Positions 1 through 11,000 of a DNA stretch of 64,000 nucleotides are shown here, piece after piece. Source of the stretch: Jacaranda mimosifolia (lineage: Eukaryota; Streptophyta; Magnoliopsida; Lamiales; Bignoniaceae); the NCBI GenBank assembly GCA_018894105.1, contig CM032119.1, positions 19,981,246 to 20,045,245 on the forward strand, written 5' to 3'. The first letter of the stretch is position 1, and the number at the start of each line of letters is the position of its first letter. Made by a program: the position numbers and the translations under genes. The notes below the pieces were generated by a model. That model was not told where the DNA came from and made no database searches. It saw only the letters and a program-made list of their open reading frames with translations.

Positions 1-372
1 TTGCAACTTTATAGATATAACCTTTTCATATCCTCCAAATTGATTTTTCAAAATTTGCCATGCATCTTTTGATGTTTTTACACCCGTAATGCGCGGAAGA
101 ATAGATCTACTTACCCCTTGGTGCATAAAGGACAAGGTTGTTGCATCTTTGGTCTTGTTCTCTTTATGCGCTTTCTTCTTTGTTGCTGTTAACGTTGCTT
201 CTTCCTCTGGTGTATATGTTTCATATCCCTCTTCAATGATATCCCAGAGTTCATGGGACATAAACAACGTCCTCATTAGAACGCTCCATAATTCATAATC
301 TTGACCAACAAAGATTGGAACATCTTGTTGGGAATAGGTGAAAGCAAGCTCATTGCTACTGCTTGAAACCAT
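1..372 (-). CDS. Partial copia gag, N-terminal part
   Basis: Read on the minus strand, an ATG at 372-370 opens a frame with no stop down to the window edge (124 codons seen). The protein starts MVSSSSNELAF and contains WSVLMRTLF and LWDIIEEGYE, the layout of plant copia Gag of the UBN2 / Retrotran_gag_2 type (capsid-like protein that packages retrotransposon RNA). The ATG is chosen because it is the first in frame and lies about 35 bp inside a primer binding site. The remainder (zinc knuckle, pol) lies outside the window, so integrity cannot be judged. It is unrelated in sequence to the gag of the family A/B elements elsewhere here. The open frame on the plus strand at 89-298 is its antisense shadow. 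Confidence 0.75.
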   Translation of the reverse strand, partial: MVSSSSNELAFTYSQQDVPIFVGQDYELWSVLMRTLFMSHELWDIIEEGYETYTPEEEATLTATKKKAHKENKTKDATTLSFMHQGVSRSILPRITGVKTSKDAWQILKNQFGGYEKVISIKLQ

Positions 373-407
373 TTTTGTGTATAGAAGGGGTTATCAGGTC
401 AAGGGGT

Positions 408-420
408 GGCTTTGATACCA
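408..420 (-). other. Primer binding site, left-edge copia element
   Basis: On the minus strand this reads TGGTATCAAAGCC, one base from the usual plant copia PBS complementary to initiator tRNA-Met (TGGTATCAGAGCC). It lies between the LTR end and the gag start, as expected for the site that primes minus-strand DNA synthesis. Confidence 0.8.
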
Positions 421-426
421 AAAATA

Positions 427-922
427 TGTTGGGTGTAAATATATGATTTGAGAGAGAAGTGATAAATTGGAGGAAAAAGTTTGATATAAAAATGCAATAT
501 TATAATAATTCTCCAAAGTTCATGCAATAAAACTTTGGAACAATATTTTTGCTACAAAGTGTTTTTCACTATTTTTCCTTACATTTATCTCTCTCTACCA
601 TTCTATTCTCTTTGACATGGACACATTACATATATATAACCATTCGAAGCACCAAGTAAGGCGGCTAAGCATGAAGTTTCTAGCTAATCATCAACAGCCA
701 TTCACCATTCTTCAATTGTGGAGTGCAAAATGTACACATCTCCTTGCCTACAAATTTTGACCACCATTACACTTTTCCATCCAATGTTGACCACCATTCA
801 GCTTTCTTGAATCTTCATGTTCCTTTTTTTTCAGAATTACAAATTATTTTTTAGCATTGTCCAAGCACCATTTTTTTTTGGCTAAATAAATTAAATATCT
901 TAAAATAGTGCAACATTCAACA
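427..922 (-). repeat. LTR (5' LTR) of left-edge copia element
   Basis: In element orientation the 496-bp segment starts TGTTGAATGTTGC at 922 and ends CACCCAACA at 427, giving the TGTTG...CAACA ends typical of copia LTRs, and is followed by the PBS and gag. A TATA-like TTATATATATG lies near 630-640 on the minus strand. The bases beyond it (923-927, CCAGA) would be one copy of the target duplication; the other copy is outside the window. The boundaries are read from terminal motifs only, because the partner LTR is not visible. Confidence 0.7.
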
Positions 923-2480
923 CCAGAAAATTTTAAAAGGGTAGTACATGAAACAAATGATGATGAGAATATTTACCTGTAGCAATTATTTTAAATGAAT
1001 GGTTAAAGATTAACCACACAGATAGTACATATTAGATTTATAATATTAAAAATATTTACATAATGATATAATAAAAAAGTTTCTTATTAAATGGTTTTGT
1101 TTTTTTCTTGCATAATGTAGCAACGAACCGTCTGTCTATTAGGTCCCTTGGTGCCCAAGACCCATTTTTTTTGTAAATATATTAAATTTTAATCAAATTA
1201 TTAATCAAATATTTTGATGGATATTTATACTATTATAAAGAGAAATCTGTTTTTATCTCTAAAATAGCGATTATCATACTAATTCTTTTACAAATTTTTT
1301 CCTTAAAAATCCTTTAGTACACAATAATGTTCCAACTCTTGGTTTAAAAATTGAAATTTGCATAATCCTTGGGTAGTTATGATAAAAATTATTAATCTTC
1401 CAAAAATTCCTATCTCCTCACTTGGTTTGAAAATATTATAATAAATGTAAAATGGTAAAAACATTTTTATCCACAACTCTTCTCGTTCTTCTCAACTTCC
1501 CTCTTCAATATACCCATGTTCTCTTTAGTTTCCCTTCTCCATATTATATGGGTGACTCAAGAGCTCACTCTTCTCTACTAGTTATCTTTCACTTGGGAAA
1601 GAAACAAAATAAAGGTAATTATTTCAATTTTTTTTCTCCTTCATTGCCAAATTACTAGTTCTAATGCATATCTACATTTTCCTTTCTTTTCAATTTAATT
1701 TTTCCGTTGCAGGGTGAATTGCAATACATAAAAGTGAAATAATTGAGTTTGAATGTAAATGTTGAAACTTTTTTGTTGTTTGAATTATTTTCAAAAAAAT
1801 TATGTTTATTTTGAAGACATGTTGTTTAAATATATTTCAATCTCTTTAAAAAAACTATCTCATGCACGTTGGACACTAAATATTTTTATGTTGAAGATAT
1901 ATATATATTAAATATATATAGGTCTATATATATATATTTTTTGTAATGTGTTTTTTGTATTTTATGCACCCAAGAACTATGTGTGATGATTGCTAGTTGC
2001 TATAACAAGAAGAGTATTTGGGTGCTTTTAACTTTCCTTAGGAAAAAAAATCAATTGAGTTTTTTCTAGCATTGCTTTAGCTTGTGATCGGCTTTAAAGA
2101 AATGTCTAAATAAGCTAGAAGTTGGACTGATTTTAGCATTTATTAGGAGGAAAATTATTTTGGTATCTGAGTTTTATAAGTAATATCAAATTGATATATA
2201 ATTTTTTAGAAATATAGGCTAGATGTCGAAGTACTTCAAGGTGTTTTTAGCATATTCTATGTATTTTTAAGATAAAATATTTTTGATACTAAATTCTATA
2301 ATTAAGTGATACATGAACTTTTGTAAATGCTTTAATAGACATTTGAATTTTGCTATTAGTATGGTAAATTAAGTGCTTAGGAGTAAAAAATTATAAATTG
2401 AATAAATAATATGTAAAATAAGAGGCTAGTGAGTTTAACTAATCAAGTCCAATAAGATGGGCATCTAGACCTAAGTAGGC
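923..2480. other. AT-rich sequence without recognisable genes
   Basis: Strongly AT-rich, with runs such as the TATATA tracts near 1900-1945 and poly-A/T stretches. Both strands carry only short, non-conserved open frames (the longest about 68 codons at 1452-1658, low complexity). No retrotransposon motif, terminal inverted repeat or RNA gene is recognised. It may be old decayed intergenic DNA. Confidence 0.5.
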
Positions 2481-2700
2481 CAAAGCCTACTAAACATTTA
2501 ATCACTATAAATACGAACTCTTAAAGTAAATATACACAAAAAAAAAAAAACTACAAAAAACCTAGAGGTCTGACTCTATACAAATGCATTGTGGAGAAAA
2601 GAACTTTTTGAGCTTCGCTAATTTCCAGAAAGAATACTAGCTCCATTTCCAAGTATCATCATTCTAGCGTTATCTATGAGAAATTTCTCTCAATGAATAG
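2481..2700 (+). repeat. Probable end of a decayed gypsy LTR with PBS-like site
   Basis: A TATA-like TATAAATAC at 2506-2514 is followed by an A-rich stretch and then by CTAGCGTTATCTATGAG at 2664-2680. This resembles a decayed form of the TGGCGCC-GTCTGTGGGA sequence that marks the PBS just inside plant Tat/Ogre-type gypsy LTRs. The gag remains start directly downstream, which fits. The left end of the LTR cannot be placed. Confidence 0.35.
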
Positions 2701-3775
2701 GAATGCAGATGAGCTTCAGAGATCACGATTCAACAATTAGGCTGCTTGAAAGGTGAGAACACAGAAAATAACTAACTTGAAGCGAGTCACATTTGATGCC
2801 GGAGCAGTACCTAAAGCACATTCACCACTGGAAGAGATGCTAGCGCATCAGGCTAACTCAAGAGGAGCTGTTGAAGAATAGCTTTGCACAGGCTGCAACC
2901 AAAGTAATCGACCCCATATGCTAGAGAATGTTTTCTTTAAGAGCAACCTTAGTCCTCTTACCAGATCAAAAAAAGGTTTATCATCCCCAAAGATGACAGA
3001 ACAAAGGAATTACCTAGAGCGAGATATTGCTCTTCCTAAACATCAATAGATAGACGTGCAGTTATCCTCTAAGCTGACTTGTTGTATCGCCCGCTCATTA
3101 CCACTAGAGTTTAAATTCATGCTCTTCCACTTCAATAGGTAGATGCGTGGTCATCTCTCTAAGCTAACTTATCATAGTTGCAGAGGTTGCCTACTGCTAC
3201 TAGAGTTTAGACTTACTCGTGCCTCAATACTCAAGAGAAGCAAGATGAGAGTACATCCATTTATCTATCGCTCTTCTAAGATACAACCCTTTTTTCTCAA
3301 CTATCTTAATGGAGTTGCTTCCCCAGGAATGAAAATTGCCACCTTGCTAGGGTTTGATGGCATGACCAACCCCCCAGGAGCACCTGGACAACTTGCTTGC
3401 CAGGATCAAAATTTATGATCTGAGTGAAGATGCCTACTACTTGTTCACTATAAGTAGAAGGATGGAGATTTCCTGAGAGACTACCTCAACTATGTTGTTT
3501 AGGTTGTGCACAAGATCCCAACATCAACCATAAACTCTTACCAAGTATAATCCAGTAGAATATGGAGCACCAAAAGTTTTGAGAGTCTATAGATGGAAAA
3601 CCCCCAACCACAATTGAGGACCTCTTTGTCTAAGCAGAAAAATACATCTAGTTAGGGAAGCGAAGGCCCCTCAGGATGCTTGTAAAGCGAAAGGTGAAAG
3701 ATAATGGAGGAAACAACTACAACAAGAAGCTAGGTAACTAAAGGCATAGCCCTCCTAGAACTTTCTCCATCTATA
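2701..3775 (+). pseudogene. Decayed Ty3/gypsy (Tat/Ogre-like) gag, first part
   Basis: No long frame survives, but pieces in shifting plus frames match the plant Tat-type Gag core. Near 3340-3450 are GFDGMTNP and, after a shift, LARIKIYDLSEDAYYLF. Near 3590-3660 are KPPTTIEDLFV, then after a stop AEKYI, the capsid C-terminal signature of this lineage. Gag would form the particle of a gypsy element. The gene is cut at 3775 by the copia element at 3776-14094 and resumes at 14095. The many stops and frameshifts make it clearly older than that insertion. Confidence 0.6.
3771..3775. repeat. Target-site duplication, left copy (CTATA)
   Basis: CTATA lies directly before the TG of the left LTR and is repeated exactly at 14095-14099 after the CA of the right LTR. 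This is the 5-bp duplication expected from copia integrase. Confidence 0.93.
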
Positions 3776-5154
3776 TGTTAGAAATAGTGCCCGGCAAGCC
3801 AATGATTTTGGCTTTGCAAAACTATTTTCTAAAGAGACAATCTTGATTAAATGATATCTTACATATGGCCACATTTATCTTATGCATTATATTACTTAAC
3901 TGGCATTTGGATGAAGTCCTTAGATCACACATGACTACGGGACTTGCTCAGTTCACTGGGTGGTGATCATGGAATAAGTCTTACACGGTCGTGATCTTAA
4001 ATATTCCAAGTCATAGGATCTTACGAGACGGGACATCTAAAATCCGGACAGACTTGCACTAACGATGCATAAATCCAAAGAGTTGGATATTGCTCAATTC
4101 CATGAGCAACTGTATATGATACGGGTGCATGTTAGTGGGTGCTGGTTAGAGAACAAGGCACTGAAGACCCACCGGAGACTCCACTAGGTAGCCGTAGTGG
4201 CAAGCTCTCCTGCTTACGCTAGTGCATATAAATTAGTCATTTGACCTGAGGATCCATTGTAACCTTGTGTCCGATCCTTATGCTTTGACTTATCCCTGGT
4301 CACCCAGCGGGCCGTTCGGGGTATGATTGGGTATGAGCTACTTGGCATGTAGGTTTATGAGATCCAAGATGGAATCCGACTCCTCGCTTTTGTGAAGGGC
4401 GAGTACCTCTCCTATGCATTCTATAATGATCATATTCCAGAAATCCTTGCGCAAGGTGGTATGACAGTTTGGGAAAAGAGTTTTCCAAAAGATAAGGTCA
4501 TACATCGGAATTGAACATTTAGAATAGAAGCATAGAATCGAGGCTATTAGGCAGCCGACAAATATCTTGCCCTAGGCCTCTTTCATGGAGATAGGAGACG
4601 GAAGGACCGTATTTGCATGGAACGCGTAGAGCTTTAAAAGGTTCATACAGAGACATTTATTTCGACCAATTAGTTGGGCTCCATGGGCTTGAGGTTGGAC
4701 ATCGACCATGGAGATTAGGTACTCTTCAATTGATAGAGATCGATTGAATCAAGTCAACTAGTTTAAAAGGAGTTTTAAACTAGAATGAATATTTGATATT
4801 CAAAAGTCACAAGGAGTTGTGAGCCTATGTCTGATGAATGGTTGAACCCAATGGGTCACACACAAAAGCCTTGAACTTTTCTAAGTGGTGAAAGAAAAAA
4901 TTTTAAGTGTTAGAAAATACGTCCCTCTTAAGGGACCGATTTTGAGAGAGAGATTTCAGGATCAATTATGGCTTGATTGATTTAAGTGTTAATTGATCAA
5001 CTAATTTAAGGAGTTAAATTAGGCAAATAATTAAGGATTTGATTATTTGAGCCACATTGATTGTTGAATAATTGAAGTTGACTTAAAGAGTTAAGTTAAC
5101 TAAAGAAAACTTAAAGAGTTAAGTTTGCTTGATTTAATTGTTAAATCAAGTTGA

Positions 5155-5187
5155 ATTAATTAAATTAATTGGATTAATTTAATTAAT
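5155..5187. repeat. Perfect AT-only inverted repeat in U3
   Basis: ATTAATTAAATTAAT and its exact reverse complement flank the spacer TGG: 15-bp arms with a 3-bp gap. A second inverted repeat (CTTGATTTAA, spacer TTG, TTAAATCAAG) lies just upstream at 5128-5150. The 15-bp structure recurs in the 3' LTR (13267-13299) and in the solo LTR (50048-50080). Its role is unknown; it lies about 180 bp before the TATA box. Confidence 0.85.
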
Positions 5188-5365
5188 AGGAGAATATATT
5201 ATTGGAGGGAAGAATTCAAATATGATTTGAATTAATTGGAATTGGATTCCAATTAAGTAAGTTGGCAAGACCACATGATAGTGGAATTACCAACTTACAA
5301 TTATGCCCTTGGAATTTTCGGTCCCCCCCTTATCATGGGAGGTGGCATCACACCTCTCACACCTC

Positions 5366-5373
5366 TATATAAG
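5366..5373 (+). promoter_or_regulatory. TATA box of 5' LTR
   Basis: TATATAAG within CCTCTATATAAGGGGAGG, about 620 bp before the LTR end, so U3 is about 1.6 kb and R/U5 about 0.6 kb. The same box is at 13468-13475 in the 3' LTR. Transcription would be expected to start roughly 30 bp downstream. Confidence 0.75.
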
Positions 5374-5993
5374 GGGAGGTGGAGTGGCTGAAAATCAGTC
5401 CACATTCATTAGCCAAAATTCTGAATTTTGCATGCTAAATTCTTCCTCCAAAATTCTCTCAAAAGTTAGTAGAGATCTAACTTCCATCCATTCTCTCTCT
5501 CACTCAAAAACCTCCTTCTTCACCAAAAACTCCAGATATGCTCCGTCTAAATATCTGGAAGTTCTAGGATTTCTTTAAGGTGTGTGGACTTGCATTGGAG
5601 GTGACCACAAGTGAGGCCACTCAATTCCAGAAAAGGTTTCTGCAGAACAGTCCACTTGACGATTTTCTCCTGGAGCGATCCGATGGATATTTGAGCCAAT
5701 TTTTTCACAGAAGATCTGAATTTGAGTTATATTTCTGTATAATTTTTCCTCATTTAATTTTGAGGTCTGAATTGGAAGATATTCTCCTTTTTCTCCGCTG
5801 TGCCAGAAACTGCCGGAAATCTGTGATAGGAAGAATCATCCATCATCTCCTTGGATTTTGAGCGATTCAGGTTGGTATCCTCTGATTAATCCATTTATTT
5901 TGTATGATATATGCCTGGGGATGTTGCTTTGGATTGATATTTTCTATTTAATTTTGAATTTGTTTGGCTTATCTCGGCCATAGCACTTTCAAG

Positions 5994-6006
5994 TGGTATC
6001 AGAGCC
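5994..6006 (+). other. Primer binding site, family A
   Basis: TGGTATCAGAGCC, two bases after the LTR end, is the standard plant copia site complementary to initiator tRNA-Met, used to prime minus-strand DNA synthesis. Confidence 0.93.
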
Positions 6007-6510
6007 AATATCATGCACTTATTTGGATTTTTGTTGCACAATTGGATCATGTGATGATCTGATTGAATCATCCACATACTTGATTCATTGATGAATTGGA
6101 GTGTGTGGATTGGAGATGCATGTGGATTATATGTTTGATGAATTGAAAGCATGTTATTATGTGATTTAATTGTTAATTCGTATAGTTGACATGTTTTAAT
6201 TCATAGAAGTTAATGTTGAATTTTGATTTGACATTAATTGATGTTATATGTTGATATTGCATGTTGTTGAATGGCTGAAAGTGTTTTGGTCATTTTTGGA
6301 TCCAATTGGATTGGAGTTTATTTGGAGATTGTTTGAAGAATATGATTCTCACCTTGACTAGTTTTTTTGGAGCAAGTTTGTGCACTTCAATTTTCAGTTT
6401 TTGAAACTGTTTTGAATCTGAAATTTGGGCAGAAATGTGTATCAATGTGTTGGTCAAACATGGTAGAAAGATAGGTGCATGAAAGTTGAAGGAATGGGGC
6501 TTGAATTGCG

Positions 6511-6656
6511 CCCCCCCCCCCCCCCAAAACTGAGTGGCAGCAGCGGCCGGACGCTGCCGGGATTGCCTAGCCAGCGTGTGCGCACGCTGCCCAGGCAGCG
6601 CCTGGCCGTGTCCGGCAGCAGCAGCACCTGGTTTGGGGGGCAATTTTTGAGCCCCC
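6511..6656 (+). other. GC-rich self-complementary island in leader
   Basis: Fifteen C (6511-6525) are followed by GC-rich sequence in an otherwise AT-rich element. TGCCTAGCCAGCGTG (6564-6578) and CACGCTGCCCAGGCA (6583-6597) form 15-bp arms with two mismatches around a TGCG loop. Further out, a run of six G at 6635-6640 can pair with five C at 6652-6656. Family B leaders have differing GC-rich islands at the matching place (near 22976-23010, 31440-31530, 39250-39330, 61260-61390). Confidence 0.75.
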
Positions 6657-7505
6657 AAGTCCATCCTTTTATGCTCCTAATTGTTTTGCGTTGCACACAA
6701 CACATGCACAAGTGTTGTGCAAGGTCTCAAAATTATGTTTGACATTTTTGAGTGCTCCTTAAAATTGGTTAAAGTTGATCTCTAAGATAGTTGCATAATT
6801 GTTATGCATGACCAATTTCTTGTTTATATGATGAGCATTTAATTGGTAGAATTAATTGTTAATTCTTGTTTATTTATTGTTCATTTAATTATTGAATGGA
6901 TGATGAATGAATGGGGATGATCATGAGCCTTTAATATGATTTTATTTATTTTCAAGTTGTTGAAAAGTTGGTTGTATTAAATTGAGGCTTGCATGCCTCT
7001 TGATTCATCTTGTAAAAGTTATGAGAGTAGAATCTTTAGGAGTGAGGATTTCCTACTCAGGTAATTGTTACAAGGAGCAAGGAGACCATTGGAGGCATGA
7101 AGACCTTATGAAGGCCCATAAATGTATGGGATACTATCATGTAATAGCTAGATTTAATCAACCTACTTAAAATCAACTAAGTGATGCACCTATGGCTCTA
7201 AGTGCATCACTTGGTTAAGGCTCATGGTCATCCCACCCTAGATGTATGCTAGGCGCATTTACTTATTTATGCTTTCCATATCCTATTTTGTATGTGATGC
7301 AAGACTAGGATATAGAGAACCTAAATAAGAAGATAAAATAATGATGAGATCTTTGCAAGCAAAAAAAATCCTCCACTTAGAAAGTCTAAGTATTTTTCAA
7401 ATATTAAGTCAAAATGGATTTCATATTAAAAGGAGTTTTAATTAATCCAAGCCTTCTACCAATAGTATGTGGCATGATTATGCTAGCATCATTTGTGTGA
7501 TGTCT

Positions 7506-7796
7506 CACGAGTCGTGGGTCACACTTATGGTAGAAAACTTGTGTCCACATACTTAGCATAAGATGCACTTTGGTTGGGGAACGCCCACGCATTGGCACAC
7601 GAGTCGTGGGATGACGTGTGGCCCGTCTCGAACTGAAGCATGATTGGTAGGTTTGACTTAACACTTAGTAATGTAGATGTCGCACGAGCCGTGGGTCTAC
7701 ATGAAAAGTGAGGCAAAATATATCAACAATTGCATAAGATGCAATTAGAAAATGTTGCTTACCCTTCGATTGTTTGTGGATGTCTCACGAGTCGTG
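7506..7796 (+). repeat. Array of four CACGAGTCGTG palindromes
   Basis: Exact copies at 7506-7516, 7598-7608 and 7786-7796, and one with a single change (CACGAGCCGTG) at 7683-7693. Each is followed by GG or GGG and is an 11-nt perfect palindrome around a central base. Start-to-start spacings are 92, 85 and 103 bp. The sequence between sites is not repeated. Four other leaders in this window keep the sites at nearly the same spacing. Confidence 0.9.
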
Positions 7797-8000
7797 GGTC
7801 CACTTACAAGTCCTCGGGATCTTGATTCTCACTAGGAAATATGATTTCCTGAATTCTTTTTGGGGGTAAAGGATTTAATAAAATAGTGGGAGAAAAACAT
7901 ACTTGAAATACCATAAACATGTTTTCAATATCAAATCAATCGCATGTTTATTCTTTTCTTTTTCGCCTCTTTGTAGATTTGCGAAATCTTCAAAATCAAA

Positions 8001-11000
8001 ATGGCTAAGAATCCACTCTCAACTACTTTGGAAACCAATAAGCTAACCGGGCCAAACTTCCAAGACTGGCTAAGAAATCTCAAAATCATTCTTGACTCTG
8101 ATAAGAAGACCTATGTCCTAGACAAGTATCCAGTGGATACATTGGGCGATAACGCATCTGATGAAGATCACGAACGGTTCGCGCGTTTTGTAGATGATGA
8201 TCTACAAATACGGTGCATCATGATGGCATCTATGTCTAATGAGCTCCAAAAATCTCATGAGCATATGAAACATGCTTATGAAATTCATGCACATCTACAA
8301 GAGTTGTATGGTGTACAAATGAGGCACGAAAGGTTTGCGCTTTCCAAGGAACTCTTTAGATCATGGATGGGTGAAGGCTCAAATGTCCATGATCATGGTC
8401 TCAAAATGATTGGTCTTATTGATAAGCTTGGACAACTTGATGTGATCATGGACAATGACCTTTACATAGATTTGATCTTACAGTTATTGCCGCCATCGTT
8501 CGACCAGTTTGTTATGAACTTCAACATGTCCAAGCAAGAAGTCACGATTAATGAACTGGTGAACATGCTTGTGACCGCTGAGGCTACAGTGAAAAGGGAC
8601 AAACCTCTTATGCTTGCATCCACCTCTAAGTCCAAAGGTCCCAAAGGCCCTAGGAAAGGAGGAAAGAGGAAGAAAAGTTCTTTTTCAAAAGGGAAGCAAC
8701 CCGAGAAAGGTTCCGGGAGAGACAAGAAAAAGGATAAAGTAGATGCAAACTGTTTCCACTGTGGCGAAAAGGGTCATTGGAGAAGAAATTGTAAAGCTTA
8801 CCTTGCTACTCTTACGAAGGGTATGTTTTTCATTGAAGTGCATTTAACGACGAATTTTTCCACATGGGTATTCGATACCGCATGTGGTTCTCACCTCTGT
8901 AATTCGTTGCAGGGGATGGAAAGAAGAAGGAGTCTACGTGAAGGGGATATGATCCTCCGCCTGGGAAATGGAGCAACTGTTGCTGCCACATTCCAAGGAA
9001 TAATCAAGCTAGGTTTAGGGAATAAAAGCATTGTACTTGATCCAGTTTACTATGTACCCAATCTTGTCAAAAACATTATTTCTATTCCCGTTCTAGATAA
9101 TAAAGGATATGATTTTTCAATATCGAATGGGAATCTATTGGCATTAAAGAATGGTTCTTTAGTTGCTAAAGGTACATTGTCTAATAGATTGTACATACTT
9201 AATTCCCAAACTTCACTAATGCACATTCAATCAAATAAAAGGAAGCAAGATATCCAAGAGGATGCCATGCTATGGCATGCAAGACTTGGCCATATATCCA
9301 AAAATAGGATGAACAAGTTGGAGGCTCTCAAAACACTAAATGTTAATGGCATTGAAGAACTTCCAACTTGTGAGTCCTGTTTAAAAGGAAAAATGACCAA
9401 AGCTCTTTTTGTAGGACAATCGGAGCGCTCCACAAATCTTTTGGATTTGATCCACACAGATGTTTGTGGACCACTAAGAGTTAGTGGGAGAGGTGGCTAT
9501 TCCTACTTCATCACCTTTACCGACGATCACAGTCGTTTCGGACACTTGTATCTTATGAAGAACAAATTCGAAGCCTTTGAAAAGTTCAAAGAGTATAGAA
9601 ATGAAGTAGAAAAGCAACTAGGGCTAAGTATTAAAACTTTTCGATCGGATCGAGGAGAAGAATACTTGAGCACTGAATTCTTGGATTATCTAAAGGAGAA
9701 TGGGATTCTCTCACAATGGACTCCTCTTGGCACACCCCAGCTCAATGGAGTAGCCGAGAGGAGAAACCGCACACTGTTGGACATGGTGTGTTCCATGATG
9801 AGCTTCTCCGATGTACCGATATCCTTTTGGGGATATGCCTTGACTACGGCAGCGAAGTTACTAAATATAGTATCTTCAAAGTCGATGCCAAAGACACCAT
9901 ATGAGATATGGCATGGCAAAGCACCCTCTTATCAATATTTGAAGATTTGGGGATCTCCTGCCTACGTAAGACGGACAGTGGGAGATAAGTTGGATAGTAG
10001 ATCCATCTTGTGCAAGTTTGTGGGATACCCAAGAGAGTCTATGGGTTATTATTTTTATGATCCCTTGGAACAAAAGGTGTTTGTCTTGAGGAACGCCGTC
10101 TTTTTGGAAAAGAAATTTCTATTGGATAGAAATGGCATTGTTGTTGAACTTGATGAAGTTCAAAACGATCAACAAATCCCACAGGCGGTGGAAACAATTG
10201 AATCACAAAAGCCCGATACACATCCTCTAAGAAGGTCTGACCGCGTCAAGAAACAACCCGAAAGGTTCGGATTTCTTCATGAGACGAGTCAGTCGGATAG
10301 TAATCCGAAGACCTATGAGGAAGCTATGTTGGACATAGACTCAAGACGCTGGCAAGAAGCCATGAGATCCAAAATGGACTCCATGTACTTAAACAAAGTA
10401 TGGACTTTGGTAGATCCACCGAAGGGAACAGTTCCCGTAGGTTGCAAGTGGATCTATAAGTGAAAGCTTGGAGAAGATGGAGAAGTGACAACTTTTAAGG
10501 CGCGACTAGTGGCTAGAGGTTATACTCAAAGACCCGGTATTGATTTCGAGGAAACCTTTTCACCAGTCGTAATGCCTAAGTCCATTCGGATCCTACTTGC
10601 CATAGCTGCATATTATGACTATGAGATATGGCAAATGGATGTGAAAACCGCATTTCTCAATGGAAACATTGAAAAGGAAATATACATGGAGCAACCACAA
10701 GGTTTCACACCCAAAGGGAGTGAGCAAATGGTTTGCAAACTCCAAAGGTCCATTTATGGATTTAAACAAGCGTCTCGAAGTTGGAATATACGTTTTGATA
10801 AGACAGTCAAATCATTTGGCTTTGTCAAGAACGTATATGAACCCTGTGTGTATCAAAAGGCCAGTGGGAGTTCTGTACAGTTTATTGTGCTTTATGTCGA
10901 TGACATCCTTCTCATTAGGAATGAGGTTGGAATGTTAGAGTGTACTAAAGCATGGTTATCTACACAATTCTCCATGAAGGATTTGGGAGAGGCATCCTAC

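Larger units (their letters stand above)
3776..5991 (+). repeat. 5' LTR of family A element
   Basis: 2216 bp, starting TGTTAGAAATAGTGCCCGGC and ending ATAGCACTTTCA, matched by the 3' LTR at 11887-14094. It serves as promoter and, on the RNA, as source of the R/U5 region. The TATA box is at 5366-5373. The U3 carries AT-only inverted repeats at 5128-5150 and 5155-5187. It holds one extra CACACCTCTC just before the TATA box compared with the 3' LTR. Short open frames here (for example minus 4300-4488) also occur in other LTR copies and are not considered genes. Confidence 0.95.
5992..8000 (+). other. Untranslated leader of family A between PBS and gag
   Basis: About 2 kb without a credible gene, long for a copia leader. 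It contains the PBS, a GC-rich island at 6511-6656 (15 C in a row, a hairpin at 6564-6597 and a G-run/C-run pair at 6633-6658), and four copies of the palindrome CACGAGTCGTG at 7506, 7598, 7683 and 7786. The same leader layout recurs at 22976-24371, 27961-28125 with 30384-32060, 38781-40524, and 57632-58663 with 60887-61898. Packaging, dimerisation or translation control are possible roles, but this is inference. Confidence 0.8.

Noticed and set aside
89..298. 69-codon plus-strand open frame
   Set aside because: It is antisense to the copia gag at 1-372, whose protein is recognisable on the minus strand.
4300..4488. Recurrent open frame of about 62 codons (MENSFPKLSYHLAQG type) in LTRs at 4300-4488, 12411-12599, 19342-19527, 50726-50914 and 60149-60334
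   Set aside because: It recurs because the LTRs are copies of each other; it is antisense to LTR transcription, both strands are often open there and no domain is seen. A coding-selection test over many LTRs would decide.
5303..5861. Adjacent 91- and 93-codon frames in the family A LTR, repeated at 13387-13964
   Set aside because: They lie in R/U5 of the LTR, are repeated only because the LTR is, and are disrupted in relatives.
6479..6742. Proline/arginine-rich open frames over the GC island, on both strands
   Set aside because: They arise from GC-rich low-complexity sequence; the island is not conserved as protein in other leaders.
7506..7796. CRISPR-like array
   Set aside because: The repeated unit is only 11 nt, spacings are unequal (92, 85, 103), there are no cas genes and the genome is a plant's; it is a leader motif array.
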